Source of the DNA: Corynebacterium uberis | Lineage (GTDB): Bacteria; Actinomycetota; Actinomycetes; Mycobacteriales; Mycobacteriaceae | Direction: 5' to 3' | DNA length: 64,000 nucleotides | Assembly: GCF_020616335.1 (NCBI RefSeq) | Contig: NZ_CP085051.1 | Coordinates: 1,736,001-1,800,000, forward strand | Shown: positions 55,402 through 63,754 of the stretch, in pieces | Layout: every line of letters begins with the position of its first letter | Position numbering within the stretch: the stretch's first letter is position 1 | Notes under the pieces: model-generated | What the model was told of the DNA's origin: nothing | The model's database searches: none | The model's input: only the letters and a program-made list of their open reading frames with translations | Made by a program: the position numbers and the translations under genes

Positions 55402-57309
55402 GTGAATTCCCTGTCCAAGATCCTGCGATCCACCGCCTCACTGTGGCCCTATTACCTCGGAGTTATCTTTACCTCCGTTGTCACAGCGCTGCTCGCATTG
55501 GCCTCCCCGCTGATGTTTAAAAAGGCCACGGATACCATCGTTGCCGCGGTGACCGGAGATCTTGCCACGCCGGATGCGGTTCGCCGCATCGTGATCTTAG
55601 GGCTCATTCTTTTCGCCGCCGACCTGGGCCATACCCTCATGACCAACATTGGCGGCTATATCGGTGACGTCATGGGATCCCGGATGCGCCAAATTCTGTC
55701 CACCAGGTACTTTGCCAAGCTGCTTATTCTTCCGCAGAGCTACTTTGACAACCAGGTCACCGGGGCGATCATCGCCCGCCTCGACCGTTCGATTTCCTCC
55801 GTCACCCAATTTCTTCAGTCCTTTTCCAACAACTTCTTTCCCATGCTGGTCACGGTGGCCGCGGTATTGGCCATCTCCGCGTGGTATTACTGGCCCCTTG
55901 CGCTGCTGCTAGCCGCGCTGTTTCCCCTGTACCTGTGGCTCACCGCCCTGACCAGCCGCCGGTGGCAGCGCTACGAGGGCACCAAGAATGCACTGCTGGA
56001 TAGCTCCGGGGGCCGCTTTGCGGAAGTGATCGGCCAGATTAAAGTCACCCGCTCCTTTGTCGCCGAGGCCCGCGAGCTGGACACCTTTGGGCACCAATAC
56101 GGCCGCATGGTGGCGGTCACGCGGAAACAGTCGGGGTTTTGGCACCGGATGGACACGCTGCGCGGCGCGGCACTCAACCTCATCTTCTTGGCCATCTACC
56201 TGCTCCTTTTCTGGCGCACCCTGGCCGGCCACTTCAGCCTCGGCGACATGGTGATGCTGCTCCAGCTGGTCAACATGGCCAAGCAACCGGTGTTTATGGC
56301 CTCCTGGATCATCGATACCGCCCAGCGCGCCATCGCCGGATCCCGGGATTATTTTGCGGTGATGGCCGCCCCGGAGGAGGACACGGCCAACCGGCAACTG
56401 GTCGCGGCAACGCACGCCTCTGGAGTCCCGGACCTTTCCGTCGCCTCGCCCGCTCCCCTGCACCCGCAGCCTGACAGCCCGGTGATCAGCTTCGACGATG
56501 TGTCCTTTTCCTACGAAGAGGGAAAGCAGGTACTTTCCCACATGACCTTCGCCGTTGAACGCGGGCACCGGGTGGCCCTGGTGGGCGAATCCGGCGGCGG
56601 GAAATCCACGGTGGTCAACCTGCTTTTGGGGCTCTATCGCCCCGATTCGGGCACGCTCACGGTATGCGGAGAAGACGTGGAGACGCTCGGCAGCGAGCGC
56701 CTGCGCGCCTCGGTGGGAGTGGTCTTCCAGGAGCCACAATTGTTTTCTGGAACCATCCGCAGCAATATCGCCTACGGCTTGCCTGACGCCACGGATGCGC
56801 AAATAGAAGACGTGGCCCGGCGCGCCAACGCCCACGGTTTTATTACCTCCTTCCCGCAGGGGTATGACACGGTCATTGGGGAACGCGGGCTGCGACTATC
56901 CGGAGGCCAAAAGCAACGCATTGCCATCGCGCGCGCCATGCTCAAAGACGCCCCCATACTCATCCTCGATGAGGCCACCTCAGCGCTGGATAACCGCTCT
57001 GAGCGTGCCGTGCAGGTGGGATTAGATCAACTCATGGCAGACCGCACCACGCTCATGATTGCCCACCGGCTTTCCACAATCGCGTCCGTGGATACCATCA
57101 TCACCCTGGACCAGGGGCGCATTGATGAAATTGGTTCGCCGGCCCAGCTGGCACAATCGGGCGGAATTTATTCACAATTGCTCGCCCTGACGGCCTCCTC
57201 CTCCGCCGCGGACCGCAAACGGCTGGCTGCCTTCGGTTTCCACGAGCCTTCGGCGGGGGGAGGGGGCGTCGATAAGCATGACGAGCACGGCGGTGACGAG
57301 GACGAGTAG
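55402..57309 (+). CDS. ABC exporter (membrane and ATPase domains fused)
   Basis: This 635-residue half-transporter has six membrane helices (residues about 15-310, e.g. PYYLGVIFTSVVTALLALAS) and an ATPase domain with Walker A ALVGESGGGKSTVV, signature LSGGQKQR, Walker B LILDEATSALD and His-loop IAHRLSTI. It probably works as a homodimer, exporting lipid or drug. It starts with GTG 55402. The last residues (GGGGVDKHDEHGGDEDE) come from a perfect 13-mer copy and are probably disordered. Confidence 0.93.
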   Translation: MNSLSKILRSTASLWPYYLGVIFTSVVTALLALASPLMFKKATDTIVAAVTGDLATPDAVRRIVILGLILFAADLGHTLMTNIGGYIGDVMGSRMRQILSTRYFAKLLILPQSYFDNQVTGAIIARLDRSISSVTQFLQSFSNNFFPMLVTVAAVLAISAWYYWPLALLLAALFPLYLWLTALTSRRWQRYEGTKNALLDSSGGRFAEVIGQIKVTRSFVAEARELDTFGHQYGRMVAVTRKQSGFWHRMDTLRGAALNLIFLAIYLLLFWRTLAGHFSLGDMVMLLQLVNMAKQPVFMASWIIDTAQRAIAGSRDYFAVMAAPEEDTANRQLVAATHASGVPDLSVASPAPLHPQPDSPVISFDDVSFSYEEGKQVLSHMTFAVERGHRVALVGESGGGKSTVVNLLLGLYRPDSGTLTVCGEDVETLGSERLRASVGVVFQEPQLFSGTIRSNIAYGLPDATDAQIEDVARRANAHGFITSFPQGYDTVIGERGLRLSGGQKQRIAIARAMLKDAPILILDEATSALDNRSERAVQVGLDQLMADRTTLMIAHRLSTIASVDTIITLDQGRIDEIGSPAQLAQSGGIYSQLLALTASSSAADRKRLAAFGFHEPSAGGGGVDKHDEHGGDEDE

Positions 57310-57355
57310 CAGCGCCCCCCGGCTGCGGCGCAGGGACATGGTTAGGCTTAATGCC

Positions 57356-58489
57356 ATGCATGTCCCACAGCTTGAAGAACTGAAAAACCGCCGCACCCGC
57401 AAGTGGACCGTCTACCCAGACGACGTCCTGCCCGCGTGGATCGCCGAGTCTGACTTTGCCACCTGCCCAGCTGTCAAACAGAACATCCTGGAGCGCTGCC
57501 AGGCGGAATCCTTCGGCTACACCCCGGCCGGAGATGATCTGGCCCAGGCAACGGCGGAGTTTTATACCCAGCGCTACGACTGGAACGTCCAGGCCACCCA
57601 TGTGGTCGCGGTTCCTGACGTGGTGCGTGGACTGACCCTCGCGGTGGCGCACTTCACCCGCCCGGACTCCCCCGTGGTGGTTCCGGTGCCGGCCTACCCG
57701 CCGTTTTTGTCCATTCCGCAGGTGGCCGGGCGCAAGCGGATCGACGTTGCCGCCGACGCCGCCGGCGGGCTCAACCTCGGCGAAGTGGAAGCGGCATTTG
57801 CCGCCGGGGCGGGCTCTATCCTGCTGTGCTCCCCGCACAACCCCCTGGGCTATACCTTCGATACCGCCACCCTCATCGAGCTGACGGATCTTGCCGCCCG
57901 CTATGACGCGCGGGTGCTCGTCGATGAGATCCACGCCCCCCTGGTGCTAGACGGCCAGCACGTGTGCGCCGCCGGGGTCTCCGGGGTGGCCGCCGCGGTG
58001 TGCATCACCGTCACCGCGACGTCGAAGGCGTGGAATATCGCGGGGCTGAAATGCGCGCAGATGATCTTTAGCAATGATGAGGACTTAGAGATCTGGAATC
58101 GCCTCAACCCGGTGATCAAGGATGGCGTGGGCACGCTGGGGGTCTTTGCCGCGCAAGCCTGCTACCGGGAGGGCCTGGAGTTCCTCGACCAGGAGGTTGC
58201 CACCCTGCGGGGAAACAGGGACTATCTGGTCTCCGCGCTACCGGAGGCAGTCCCCGGGCTGCGGGTGACCAACCCGCAGGCCACGTACCTGATGTGGCTG
58301 GATTTCCGGGACACGGCGGTGGCTGCCGATCCCGCGGGGTTGCTTGTCACCCACGGCAAGGTGGCCCTCAATGATGGGCGCACGTTTGGTGCCGGCGGGC
58401 AGGGGCATGCCCGGCTGAATTTTGCTACCTCCCGGCAGCTGTTGGAGGAGATTGTGGAGCGGATTGCCACTGGCGTGCGCGCCGTCTAA
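57356..58489 (+). CDS. aecD: Cystathionine beta-lyase, MalY/PatB class
   Basis: This 377-residue PLP enzyme has the phosphate motif YTPAGDDLAQATAEFY, the substrate motif CSPHNPLG, VDEIHAPLVLDG and the Schiff-base lysine motif TATSKAWNIAGLKCAQ. It cleaves cystathionine and other C-S bonds. In C. glutamicum aecD is directly followed by brnQ and a luciferase-like monooxygenase gene, and the same order is present here. ATG 57356 is chosen by homology; an ATG at 57338 is possible. Confidence 0.88.
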   Translation: MHVPQLEELKNRRTRKWTVYPDDVLPAWIAESDFATCPAVKQNILERCQAESFGYTPAGDDLAQATAEFYTQRYDWNVQATHVVAVPDVVRGLTLAVAHFTRPDSPVVVPVPAYPPFLSIPQVAGRKRIDVAADAAGGLNLGEVEAAFAAGAGSILLCSPHNPLGYTFDTATLIELTDLAARYDARVLVDEIHAPLVLDGQHVCAAGVSGVAAAVCITVTATSKAWNIAGLKCAQMIFSNDEDLEIWNRLNPVIKDGVGTLGVFAAQACYREGLEFLDQEVATLRGNRDYLVSALPEAVPGLRVTNPQATYLMWLDFRDTAVAADPAGLLVTHGKVALNDGRTFGAGGQGHARLNFATSRQLLEEIVERIATGVRAV

Positions 58490-58588
58490 AGGGCGAAGTT
58501 GTATGCTGTTGCACACCTCACCGTGCGGCTTGAGCCATGCGGTTCACAGGGGGCTGCAACACTCTGCAAAACTATCACCCAATAGGGG

Positions 58589-58618
58589 TTGATTGAGGGT
58601 TCCCTTTTCCCGTAAGGT
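58589..58618 (+). promoter_or_regulatory. Candidate brnQ promoter
   Basis: TTGATT (58589-58594) and TAAGGT (58613-58618) are separated by 18 bp, about 138 bp before the brnQ start. Confidence 0.45.
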
Positions 58619-58756
58619 GAGACAGACTGATTAGCTGGTGGGAATTTTGCCGCTCATTCGGGTGCGCGCTTCGGCGTCCCGCCCGGAACTGACCGGCACC
58701 CACCAACGACCGTCACCACCACCTATCCGTACGCCCCGGAAAAGAGACCACCGACG

Positions 58757-60181
58757 ATGAGCACACCCGCACCCCAGAAAGCCGGCTCCCCCGCCGCACG
58801 CGGCCCCGCCAGACCCGCCCTGCTGCTCATGGTGACAGCCTTCATGCTGTTTTCCATGTTCTTTGGCGCCGGAAACCTGATCTTCCCCGCCTACCTGGGC
58901 GTTGAGGCTGGCACCTCCTTCGTCCCCGCGATCATCGGATTCTTGGGCACGGGCGTTGCCCTTCCGGTCTTGGCCATCATCGCGATCGCTATCTCGGGCA
59001 ATGACGTCGGCGAGCTCGCCCGGCGCGCAGGCCGCATCTTCGGTGTCGCCTTCCCCATCCTGGCCTACCTGTCCATCGGCGCGTTCTACGCGCTGCCGCG
59101 GACCGGCGCGGTGAGCTACTCCACCGCCATCCAGCCGATCACCGGATCCGATTCCATCGTGTGGTCCGGCCTGTTTAACCTGGTGTTCTTCGGCGTGGCG
59201 CTGCTGCTGGCTTACAACCCCGGTTCCATTATCAACCACCTGGGCAAGTGGCTGACTCCGGCGCTGCTGATCCTGCTGGTGGTGCTGGTGGCCATCGCGC
59301 TGTTTACCTTCGATGGCACGGCGGGTGCCCCGGTGGAGAAGTATCAGACCCTGCCTGCCGCCACCGGCCTGGTGGAGGGATACCTGACCATGGACTCCAT
59401 CGCAGCGCTGGCGTTTGGCATTGTGGTCATCTCCTCGCTGCGCTACAAGGGAGTGCCGGAGGGCCCGCGCCTGGTGCGCGGCACGATCTGGGCCGGCGTC
59501 GGCGCCGGCATCTTGCTGGCGCTGATTTATGTGGGCCTGGGCGCGATCGGCCACACCATCCCCAACGCCTCCCAGTACGCGGACGGTGCCACCCTGCTTG
59601 CCGACGCCGCCAAGCTCACCATGAGCACTCCCGGACAGGTGGTCTTTGGGCTCATCGTCCTGCTGGCGTGCATGACCACTGCCGTGGGCCTGATCGCCGC
59701 TACTAGCGAGTTCTTCCACCTGCTGCTGCCGGGGATTAGCTACCACGCCTGGGCCATCGTCTTTTCGCTGATGTCCTTCGGCATGGCCACCATGGGCCTG
59801 AACACGGTGCTGTCTGTGGCCGCCCCGATCATCGGCTTTATCTACCCGCCGGCGATCACCCTGATCTTCCTCACCCTGGTCGAGCCGGCGGTGCGTCGCC
59901 GCATCCACCTGGTGTGGACCTACTACCTGGGCATCTGGGTCGCCGTGGCGTGGTCGGCCGTGTCCACCCTGGTGGGGCTGGGCATCACGCAGCTCGAGCC
60001 GCTGGTGGCCTGGGCCCCGTTGCACGCCCAGCAGATGGACTGGGTGCTGCCCACGGTCATTGCCATCATCGTTGGCGTCATCCTTGACCGCACGGTGCCC
60101 CGCCGGGCTGATTGGATCGCCGACTCCCCGGTTGGCGCCCCCATGGAGGAGACCGCCACCGCCGCCGCCACATCCGCCTAG
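58757..60181 (+). CDS. brnQ: Branched-chain amino acid uptake carrier BrnQ
   Basis: This 474-residue LIVCS-family Na+-coupled carrier for Ile, Leu and Val has about twelve membrane helices. The family block FMLFSMFFGAGNLIFPAYLG lies at the N-terminus, with YALPRTGAVSYSTAI and LLACMTTAVGLIAATSEFF following. It lies downstream of the cystathionine beta-lyase gene, with a candidate promoter in the 267-bp gap, so it can also be expressed alone. Confidence 0.95.
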   Translation: MSTPAPQKAGSPAARGPARPALLLMVTAFMLFSMFFGAGNLIFPAYLGVEAGTSFVPAIIGFLGTGVALPVLAIIAIAISGNDVGELARRAGRIFGVAFPILAYLSIGAFYALPRTGAVSYSTAIQPITGSDSIVWSGLFNLVFFGVALLLAYNPGSIINHLGKWLTPALLILLVVLVAIALFTFDGTAGAPVEKYQTLPAATGLVEGYLTMDSIAALAFGIVVISSLRYKGVPEGPRLVRGTIWAGVGAGILLALIYVGLGAIGHTIPNASQYADGATLLADAAKLTMSTPGQVVFGLIVLLACMTTAVGLIAATSEFFHLLLPGISYHAWAIVFSLMSFGMATMGLNTVLSVAAPIIGFIYPPAITLIFLTLVEPAVRRRIHLVWTYYLGIWVAVAWSAVSTLVGLGITQLEPLVAWAPLHAQQMDWVLPTVIAIIVGVILDRTVPRRADWIADSPVGAPMEETATAAATSA

Positions 60182-60292
60182 TCAGGGGCTGAGAGGGGGA
60201 ATGAGGCCGCCTGGCCGTGTGTTGTGCTTGGTAGGTGCCCGATGTAGATGGGCCCGCCGGAAGGCACGCACACGGACGAGGTGGTCTTTTTT

Positions 60293-61297
60293 ATGCCCGG
60301 AACAGCTGATCTGCCGCTGTCACTGATCGACTTTTGCACCATCTACGAGGGGGAGCGCCCCGGGGACTCCATGGCGCGCTCGGTGCGCCTGGCCCAGCGT
60401 GCGGAAGCCTTAGGTTATTCGCGCATCTGGTACGCCGAGCACCACAACATGCCCACCATTACCTCGTCGGCCCCCGCGGTGCTTATCTCCCACATCGGGG
60501 CGCACACCTCGACCATCCGCCTGGGCGCAGGCGGGGTGATGCTGCCCAACCACTCCCCGTATACCGTCGCCGAGCAGTTTGGCATGCTCGCTGAGTTGTA
60601 CCCGGGGCGCATTGATCTTGGGGTGGGCCGCGCCCCGGGCACGGACATGAACACGCTGGGGCGCGCCCTGCGCCGGGACCCGCGCGCGGCGGACCGTTTC
60701 CCCCAGGACGTCGCCGAGCTGGCAGGCTACCTGGGAGACTCCTCCCCCATTCCTGGCGTGCGCGCGGTTCCGGGCGCCGGCACTCATGTGCCCATCTACA
60801 TCCTGGGCTCGTCTATGTTCGGTGCCACCCTGGCCGCCAAGCTTGGTCTGCCCTACTCCTTTGCCTCCCACTTCGCGCCCACGCATCTGCAAGCCGCAAC
60901 CACGTATTACCGGGAACACTTCCAGCCCTCAGAAACGCTGTCCAAGCCCTACATCATCGCCGCGGTCAATGTCACCGCTGCGCAGACTCAGGCTGACGCC
61001 GTCGAGCAGTTTGAACAGGTCAAGCGCAACCGCGTGCGCTCACTGGCCACCCGGGGCGGCACCCCGATTGCCGATGACCAACTCGACGCCCTGGTCGATT
61101 CCCCCACCGGCCGCCAGATCACAGACATGCTGCGCTACACCGCACTGGGAACCGGGCAACAGGTCCGCGACTACCTCCAGCAGTTTGCGCACAATGCCCA
61201 GGCAGACGAGCTGATGATCTCCCTGCAAGCCCCCACCGGCGCACAAGCTGACACCGCCATGGACATCCTCGCCCAGTCCTGGGACATGGCCGGCTAG
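60293..61297 (+). CDS. Luciferase-like FMN monooxygenase
   Basis: This 334-residue TIM-barrel enzyme is of the LLM/MsnO8 class: YSRIWYAEHHNM, TSTIRLGAGGVMLPNHSP, AEQFGMLAELYPGRIDLGVG and VPIYILGSSMFGATLAA. It is likely an FMNH2-dependent oxygenase of unknown substrate. ATG 60293 has GAGGTGG upstream. The C-terminus (ILAQSWDMAG) ends inside the left 64-bp repeat. Confidence 0.9.
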   Translation: MPGTADLPLSLIDFCTIYEGERPGDSMARSVRLAQRAEALGYSRIWYAEHHNMPTITSSAPAVLISHIGAHTSTIRLGAGGVMLPNHSPYTVAEQFGMLAELYPGRIDLGVGRAPGTDMNTLGRALRRDPRAADRFPQDVAELAGYLGDSSPIPGVRAVPGAGTHVPIYILGSSMFGATLAAKLGLPYSFASHFAPTHLQAATTYYREHFQPSETLSKPYIIAAVNVTAAQTQADAVEQFEQVKRNRVRSLATRGGTPIADDQLDALVDSPTGRQITDMLRYTALGTGQQVRDYLQQFAHNAQADELMISLQAPTGAQADTAMDILAQSWDMAG

Positions 61298-61320
61298 CTG
61301 CTGTGAGCGGGGGCGTTGCA
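61257..61320. repeat. Left 64-bp direct repeat of the insert
   Basis: It matches 62660-62723 at 59 of 64 positions, with an unbroken identical core at 61283-61316. It includes the last 12 codons and the stop of the luciferase-like monooxygenase. On the minus strand it carries a remnant of the last codons of the gene at 62697 (reading CNAPAHSS and stop). Confidence 0.9.
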
Positions 61321-61371
61321 CTCCCCAAAAGATAAAGAACCCATAGCGCTTTAGCGGCGAGCCCCGCAAAC

Positions 61372-61698
61372 TCAGGACAGTGCCCATGCCCGTTTCGTCC
61401 CAACCCCCGCAAAGCGGATAGCCCCCCCCACATTCTTAGTAATACGATAAAAAGTCAGCGGGAGTTGGGCGGACAAATCAGGTGCGATCAGCAGCATCCC
61501 AACCATTCTGGGCGAGTGGGACACCTCCAGTATCCCCACCTTAAAAATGGTTGATTCTGGCACCACACCAGCCCGCACTCCTTGAAATGGAATGAAGAAT
61601 CGGCTATCTGCTCCGCCAGCACCAAGCGCAGTCGCGCTAGGCGAACACGACAGCGCTACACGGGTTGCATTTGGCAGTTGCCCCCAGCGCATGTACAT
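61372..61698 (-). CDS. Hypothetical protein in insert
   Basis: This is a possible 108-residue protein without recognisable domains (FKVGILEVSHSPRMVGMLLI, LPLTFYRITKNVGGAIRFAG). The start at ATG 61698 has GAAGGTG 3 bp upstream; an ATG at 61731 has none. Codon use is mixed. It could be spurious or the C-terminal remnant of a longer gene. Confidence 0.35.
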   Translation of the reverse strand: MYMRWGQLPNATRVALSCSPSATALGAGGADSRFFIPFQGVRAGVVPESTIFKVGILEVSHSPRMVGMLLIAPDLSAQLPLTFYRITKNVGGAIRFAGVGTKRAWALS

Positions 61699-61786
61699 CG
61701 CACCTTCAAGAACCCCCAAAAAAGGGTGCATTCTTGTTCACACCAAATAAGGTAGCTTGCCTACGAAACCCTAGAAAATGGGGAAT

Positions 61787-62215
61787 TCAAGGGGAAACGG
61801 ATCCTAGAGAAGCACCCTTGCCGTCGCGCGAAAGGCTAACAGCCTCTACGTGACTGGTGAATTGCCTGGGAACTCTCTCCTCATCTAAAGCTAGATCACG
61901 CCACAACCGAGACACACTAGCCCCCTCGCTCGCCGGCTCAGCAACGTCCAAGGCCACGCATGAAAGGCTATACACACCCCATTCAGATTCGTCAAATGGG
62001 CAATCTCCAAAGTCTCGCATATCCCTACGGAAGTCTTGCATCAAGACTTCGCGAGTAACCTGATCACTTCCCGCCCTAATTTCGTCAGACACATAGAGAA
62101 CATCGGTAACCTTCCGAGCTTTCTCTACCCTTTTTAGATACTGGGCATGAAAGCCCTCAAGGTCCGATTCCCGCGCAAGGAAATAGGTAGTAAAAAGGAG
62201 GACATTATCTTTCAT
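61787..62215 (-). CDS. Hypothetical cytosolic protein in insert
   Basis: This 142-residue soluble acidic protein is not recognised. It starts MKDNVLLFTTYFLARESDLE; GGGGAG lies 10 bp upstream. Its ATG follows the stop of the secreted-protein gene after 1 bp, so translation is coupled. An ATG at 62233 inside the upstream gene is an alternative. Codons are AT-richer than the surroundings. The pairing with a small exported protein resembles an effector and immunity arrangement; that is inference only. Confidence 0.7.
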   Translation of the reverse strand: MKDNVLLFTTYFLARESDLEGFHAQYLKRVEKARKVTDVLYVSDEIRAGSDQVTREVLMQDFRRDMRDFGDCPFDESEWGVYSLSCVALDVAEPASEGASVSRLWRDLALDEERVPRQFTSHVEAVSLSRDGKGASLGSVSP

Positions 62216-62216
62216 T

Positions 62217-62558
62217 CTAGACAGGCTCCCCATTTACAGTGAAGGCCCCGGAGTCCCTATACTTCGCCTGAGCATAGCAGTGTCTCTTGTGTACATCATT
62301 TCCAAACTTGCCTACATACGCATCAGCATCGGCCTTAGCCTTTTTAACATCCCTGGGATGGTTGCCATACACCAATCCTACAATGGGGTTTCCTGATGCG
62401 TTTTTTACTACTTGGCACTTCACCGTATACGTGCCACGTTCGTTTTTTACATCTGCAGCGAAAGCTGGCGCTACTCCGACACATACCAGCGGCAACGCAA
62501 CGACGACGGAAGCTACTCTCCGGAAGAGGCTAGTCGTATCAATTGACATTGTTTGCAC
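62217..62558 (-). CDS. Small secreted protein in insert
   Basis: This 113-residue protein has a clear signal peptide (RRVASVVVALPLVCVGVAPA, cleavage near AFAAD). The mature part is about 80 residues, basic, with two Cys (VKCQVVKN and KRHCYAQAKY) that could form one disulphide. No known domain is recognised. GTG 62558 has GGAAGG 5 bp upstream; ATG 62549 is an alternative. It is the first gene of the coupled pair in the insert. Confidence 0.75.
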   Translation of the reverse strand: MQTMSIDTTSLFRRVASVVVALPLVCVGVAPAFAADVKNERGTYTVKCQVVKNASGNPIVGLVYGNHPRDVKKAKADADAYVGKFGNDVHKRHCYAQAKYRDSGAFTVNGEPV

Positions 62559-62659
62559 TGCTACCTTCCCGGTTTCACGATCACTCCACGTGACTTTTCC
62601 ATGATAACCGGAGCTATCGTCTTGCTAACGCCGCTCCCACCGACGATCAAGCCAACACT

Positions 62660-62723
62660 CCATGGAAATCCTCGCCCAATCGTGAGACATGGCCGGCTAG
62701 CTGCTGTGAGCGGGGGCGTCGCA
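62660..62723. repeat. Right 64-bp direct repeat of the insert
   Basis: This partner of 61257-61320 has five mismatches. Read as the luciferase-like gene's end, one mismatch makes a premature stop (TGG to TGA) and another gives Asp to Glu, so this copy is a decayed remnant for that gene. For the minus-strand gene at 62697 it supplies the genuine C-terminus and stop. Confidence 0.9.
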
Positions 62724-63089
62724 TTGCTCAAAGGAAAAGGAATTGCGCCCGATCCAGCTTTGGTCCACGCTTACCCGGGCCCACTGCCCCGGCGCCATGC
62801 ACTCGCTACTGGCCTGTCCGTGCCCAGACACGCTCGCGCGATGCCACTGCGTGTCATGTTTGTACCCAGCCCACGCGCGCCCGGCGTTGGCACCGTAGTC
62901 ACGGGCTTGGCCGGGCTCAGCTTCAGAGGTGGCCGGCGTGTTGCCTATGACATGAGTAGCTAAGAGAGCCAACCACACGGCAGCGGCGACAAGCACCGCC
63001 ACCACGGCGATGATGACCCATCGAGCGGTCTTCCTCGGTTGCGCGGTCGCTGCTGCTGATGCGGTTTCAGAGTTTGGGTTCACAGTCAT
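62697..63089 (-). CDS. Hypothetical membrane-anchored protein
   Basis: This 130-residue protein has a short cytosolic N-terminus, one transmembrane helix (WVIIAVVAVLVAAAVWLALL) and an external domain of about 85 residues with two Cys (SSECMAPGQ, EQCDAP). ATG 63089 has GAAAGGCA upstream. It starts 2 bp after the stop of the ABC ATPase gene, so it is the last gene of that operon. Its 3' end lies in the right direct repeat. Confidence 0.75.
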   Translation of the reverse strand: MTVNPNSETASAAATAQPRKTARWVIIAVVAVLVAAAVWLALLATHVIGNTPATSEAEPGQARDYGANAGRAWAGYKHDTQWHRASVSGHGQASSECMAPGQWARVSVDQSWIGRNSFSFEQCDAPAHSS

Positions 63090-63091
63090 GA

Positions 63092-63754
63092 TCAGTGCCT
63101 TTCTTCGGGTGGTGTGGTGCAAAAGGTAGAAACGTCAAGCACGGTGTCGCAGTGGTCTACCACCCAGGGGTCGTGGGTGGCAATGACCGCGGTCGCCCCG
63201 GCGCGCGCCCTTAAGCGCACGAGTTCGAGGACGCGGGAGGCGTTGTGCCGATCCAGTGCGGCGGTGGGTTCGTCGGCCAAGATCGCCGAGGGGTCACGCA
63301 GAAGCAGCCGGGCAAGAGCTACGCGCTGCTGCTGACCTCCGGACAGCGCATGGACCACGGAGTTCTCCCGGCCTTCGAGTCCGACGTCGCGCAGCACGGC
63401 GGCGATGTCTCGGTTCCGGGCTGCGCGGGAGCGGAACGCAGGCATGGCCACTCGGAGGTTGTCTGCCACGGACTCATTGTCAATGAGGGCGAAGTCCTGG
63501 AACAGATAGCCCACGTGGTTCCACCGGAATTTCCGCCGCCCCCGGGCGCGCAGGCGGCTCAGCGCCACACCGTCAACGCTGACCTGGCCGGAGTCGGGGA
63601 CATCGATGCCGCCGAGGCAATTGAGGAGTGTGGACTTGCCGCACCCAGACGGCCCTACGAGAGCGGTCAACTGGCCGTGTGGAAACTCGGCGCTGACGCC
63701 ACTCCACACGGTGTCGCCGCCAAAGGATTTGGCCAGGTTGGTCACGGTAATCAT
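63092..63754 (-). CDS. ABC transporter ATP-binding protein (MacB/LolD-like)
   Basis: This 220-residue ATPase has Walker A GPSGCGKSTLL, Q-loop YLFQDFAL, signature LSGGQQQR, Walker B AILADEPTAALD and His-loop ATHDPW. The subfamily pairs with FtsX/MacB-type permeases that act on peptides or lipoproteins. Its ATG 63754 overlaps the stop of the upstream permease gene (ATGA). Confidence 0.93.
   Translation of the reverse strand: MITVTNLAKSFGGDTVWSGVSAEFPHGQLTALVGPSGCGKSTLLNCLGGIDVPDSGQVSVDGVALSRLRARGRRKFRWNHVGYLFQDFALIDNESVADNLRVAMPAFRSRAARNRDIAAVLRDVGLEGRENSVVHALSGGQQQRVALARLLLRDPSAILADEPTAALDRHNASRVLELVRLRARAGATAVIATHDPWVVDHCDTVLDVSTFCTTPPEERH

Larger units (their letters stand above)
61321..62659. 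mobile_element. Small insert between direct repeats, possible integrated element
   Basis: This is about 1.34 kb of AT-richer DNA flanked by 64-bp direct repeats that duplicate the overlapping 3' ends of two convergent genes. It carries two to three minus-strand genes of unknown function and no integrase or transposase. The structure is like a mini-island mobilised in trans, or a recombination-mediated insertion. Confidence 0.6.

Noticed and set aside
61321..62659. Insertion sequence in the small insert
   Set aside because: No transposase or integrase frame and no terminal inverted repeats; only long direct repeats are present.
62553..62963. 136-codon plus-strand frame crossing the right direct repeat
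   Set aside because: It is antisense to the membrane-anchored protein gene with a signal helix and good ribosome site, and has no protein-like features itself.
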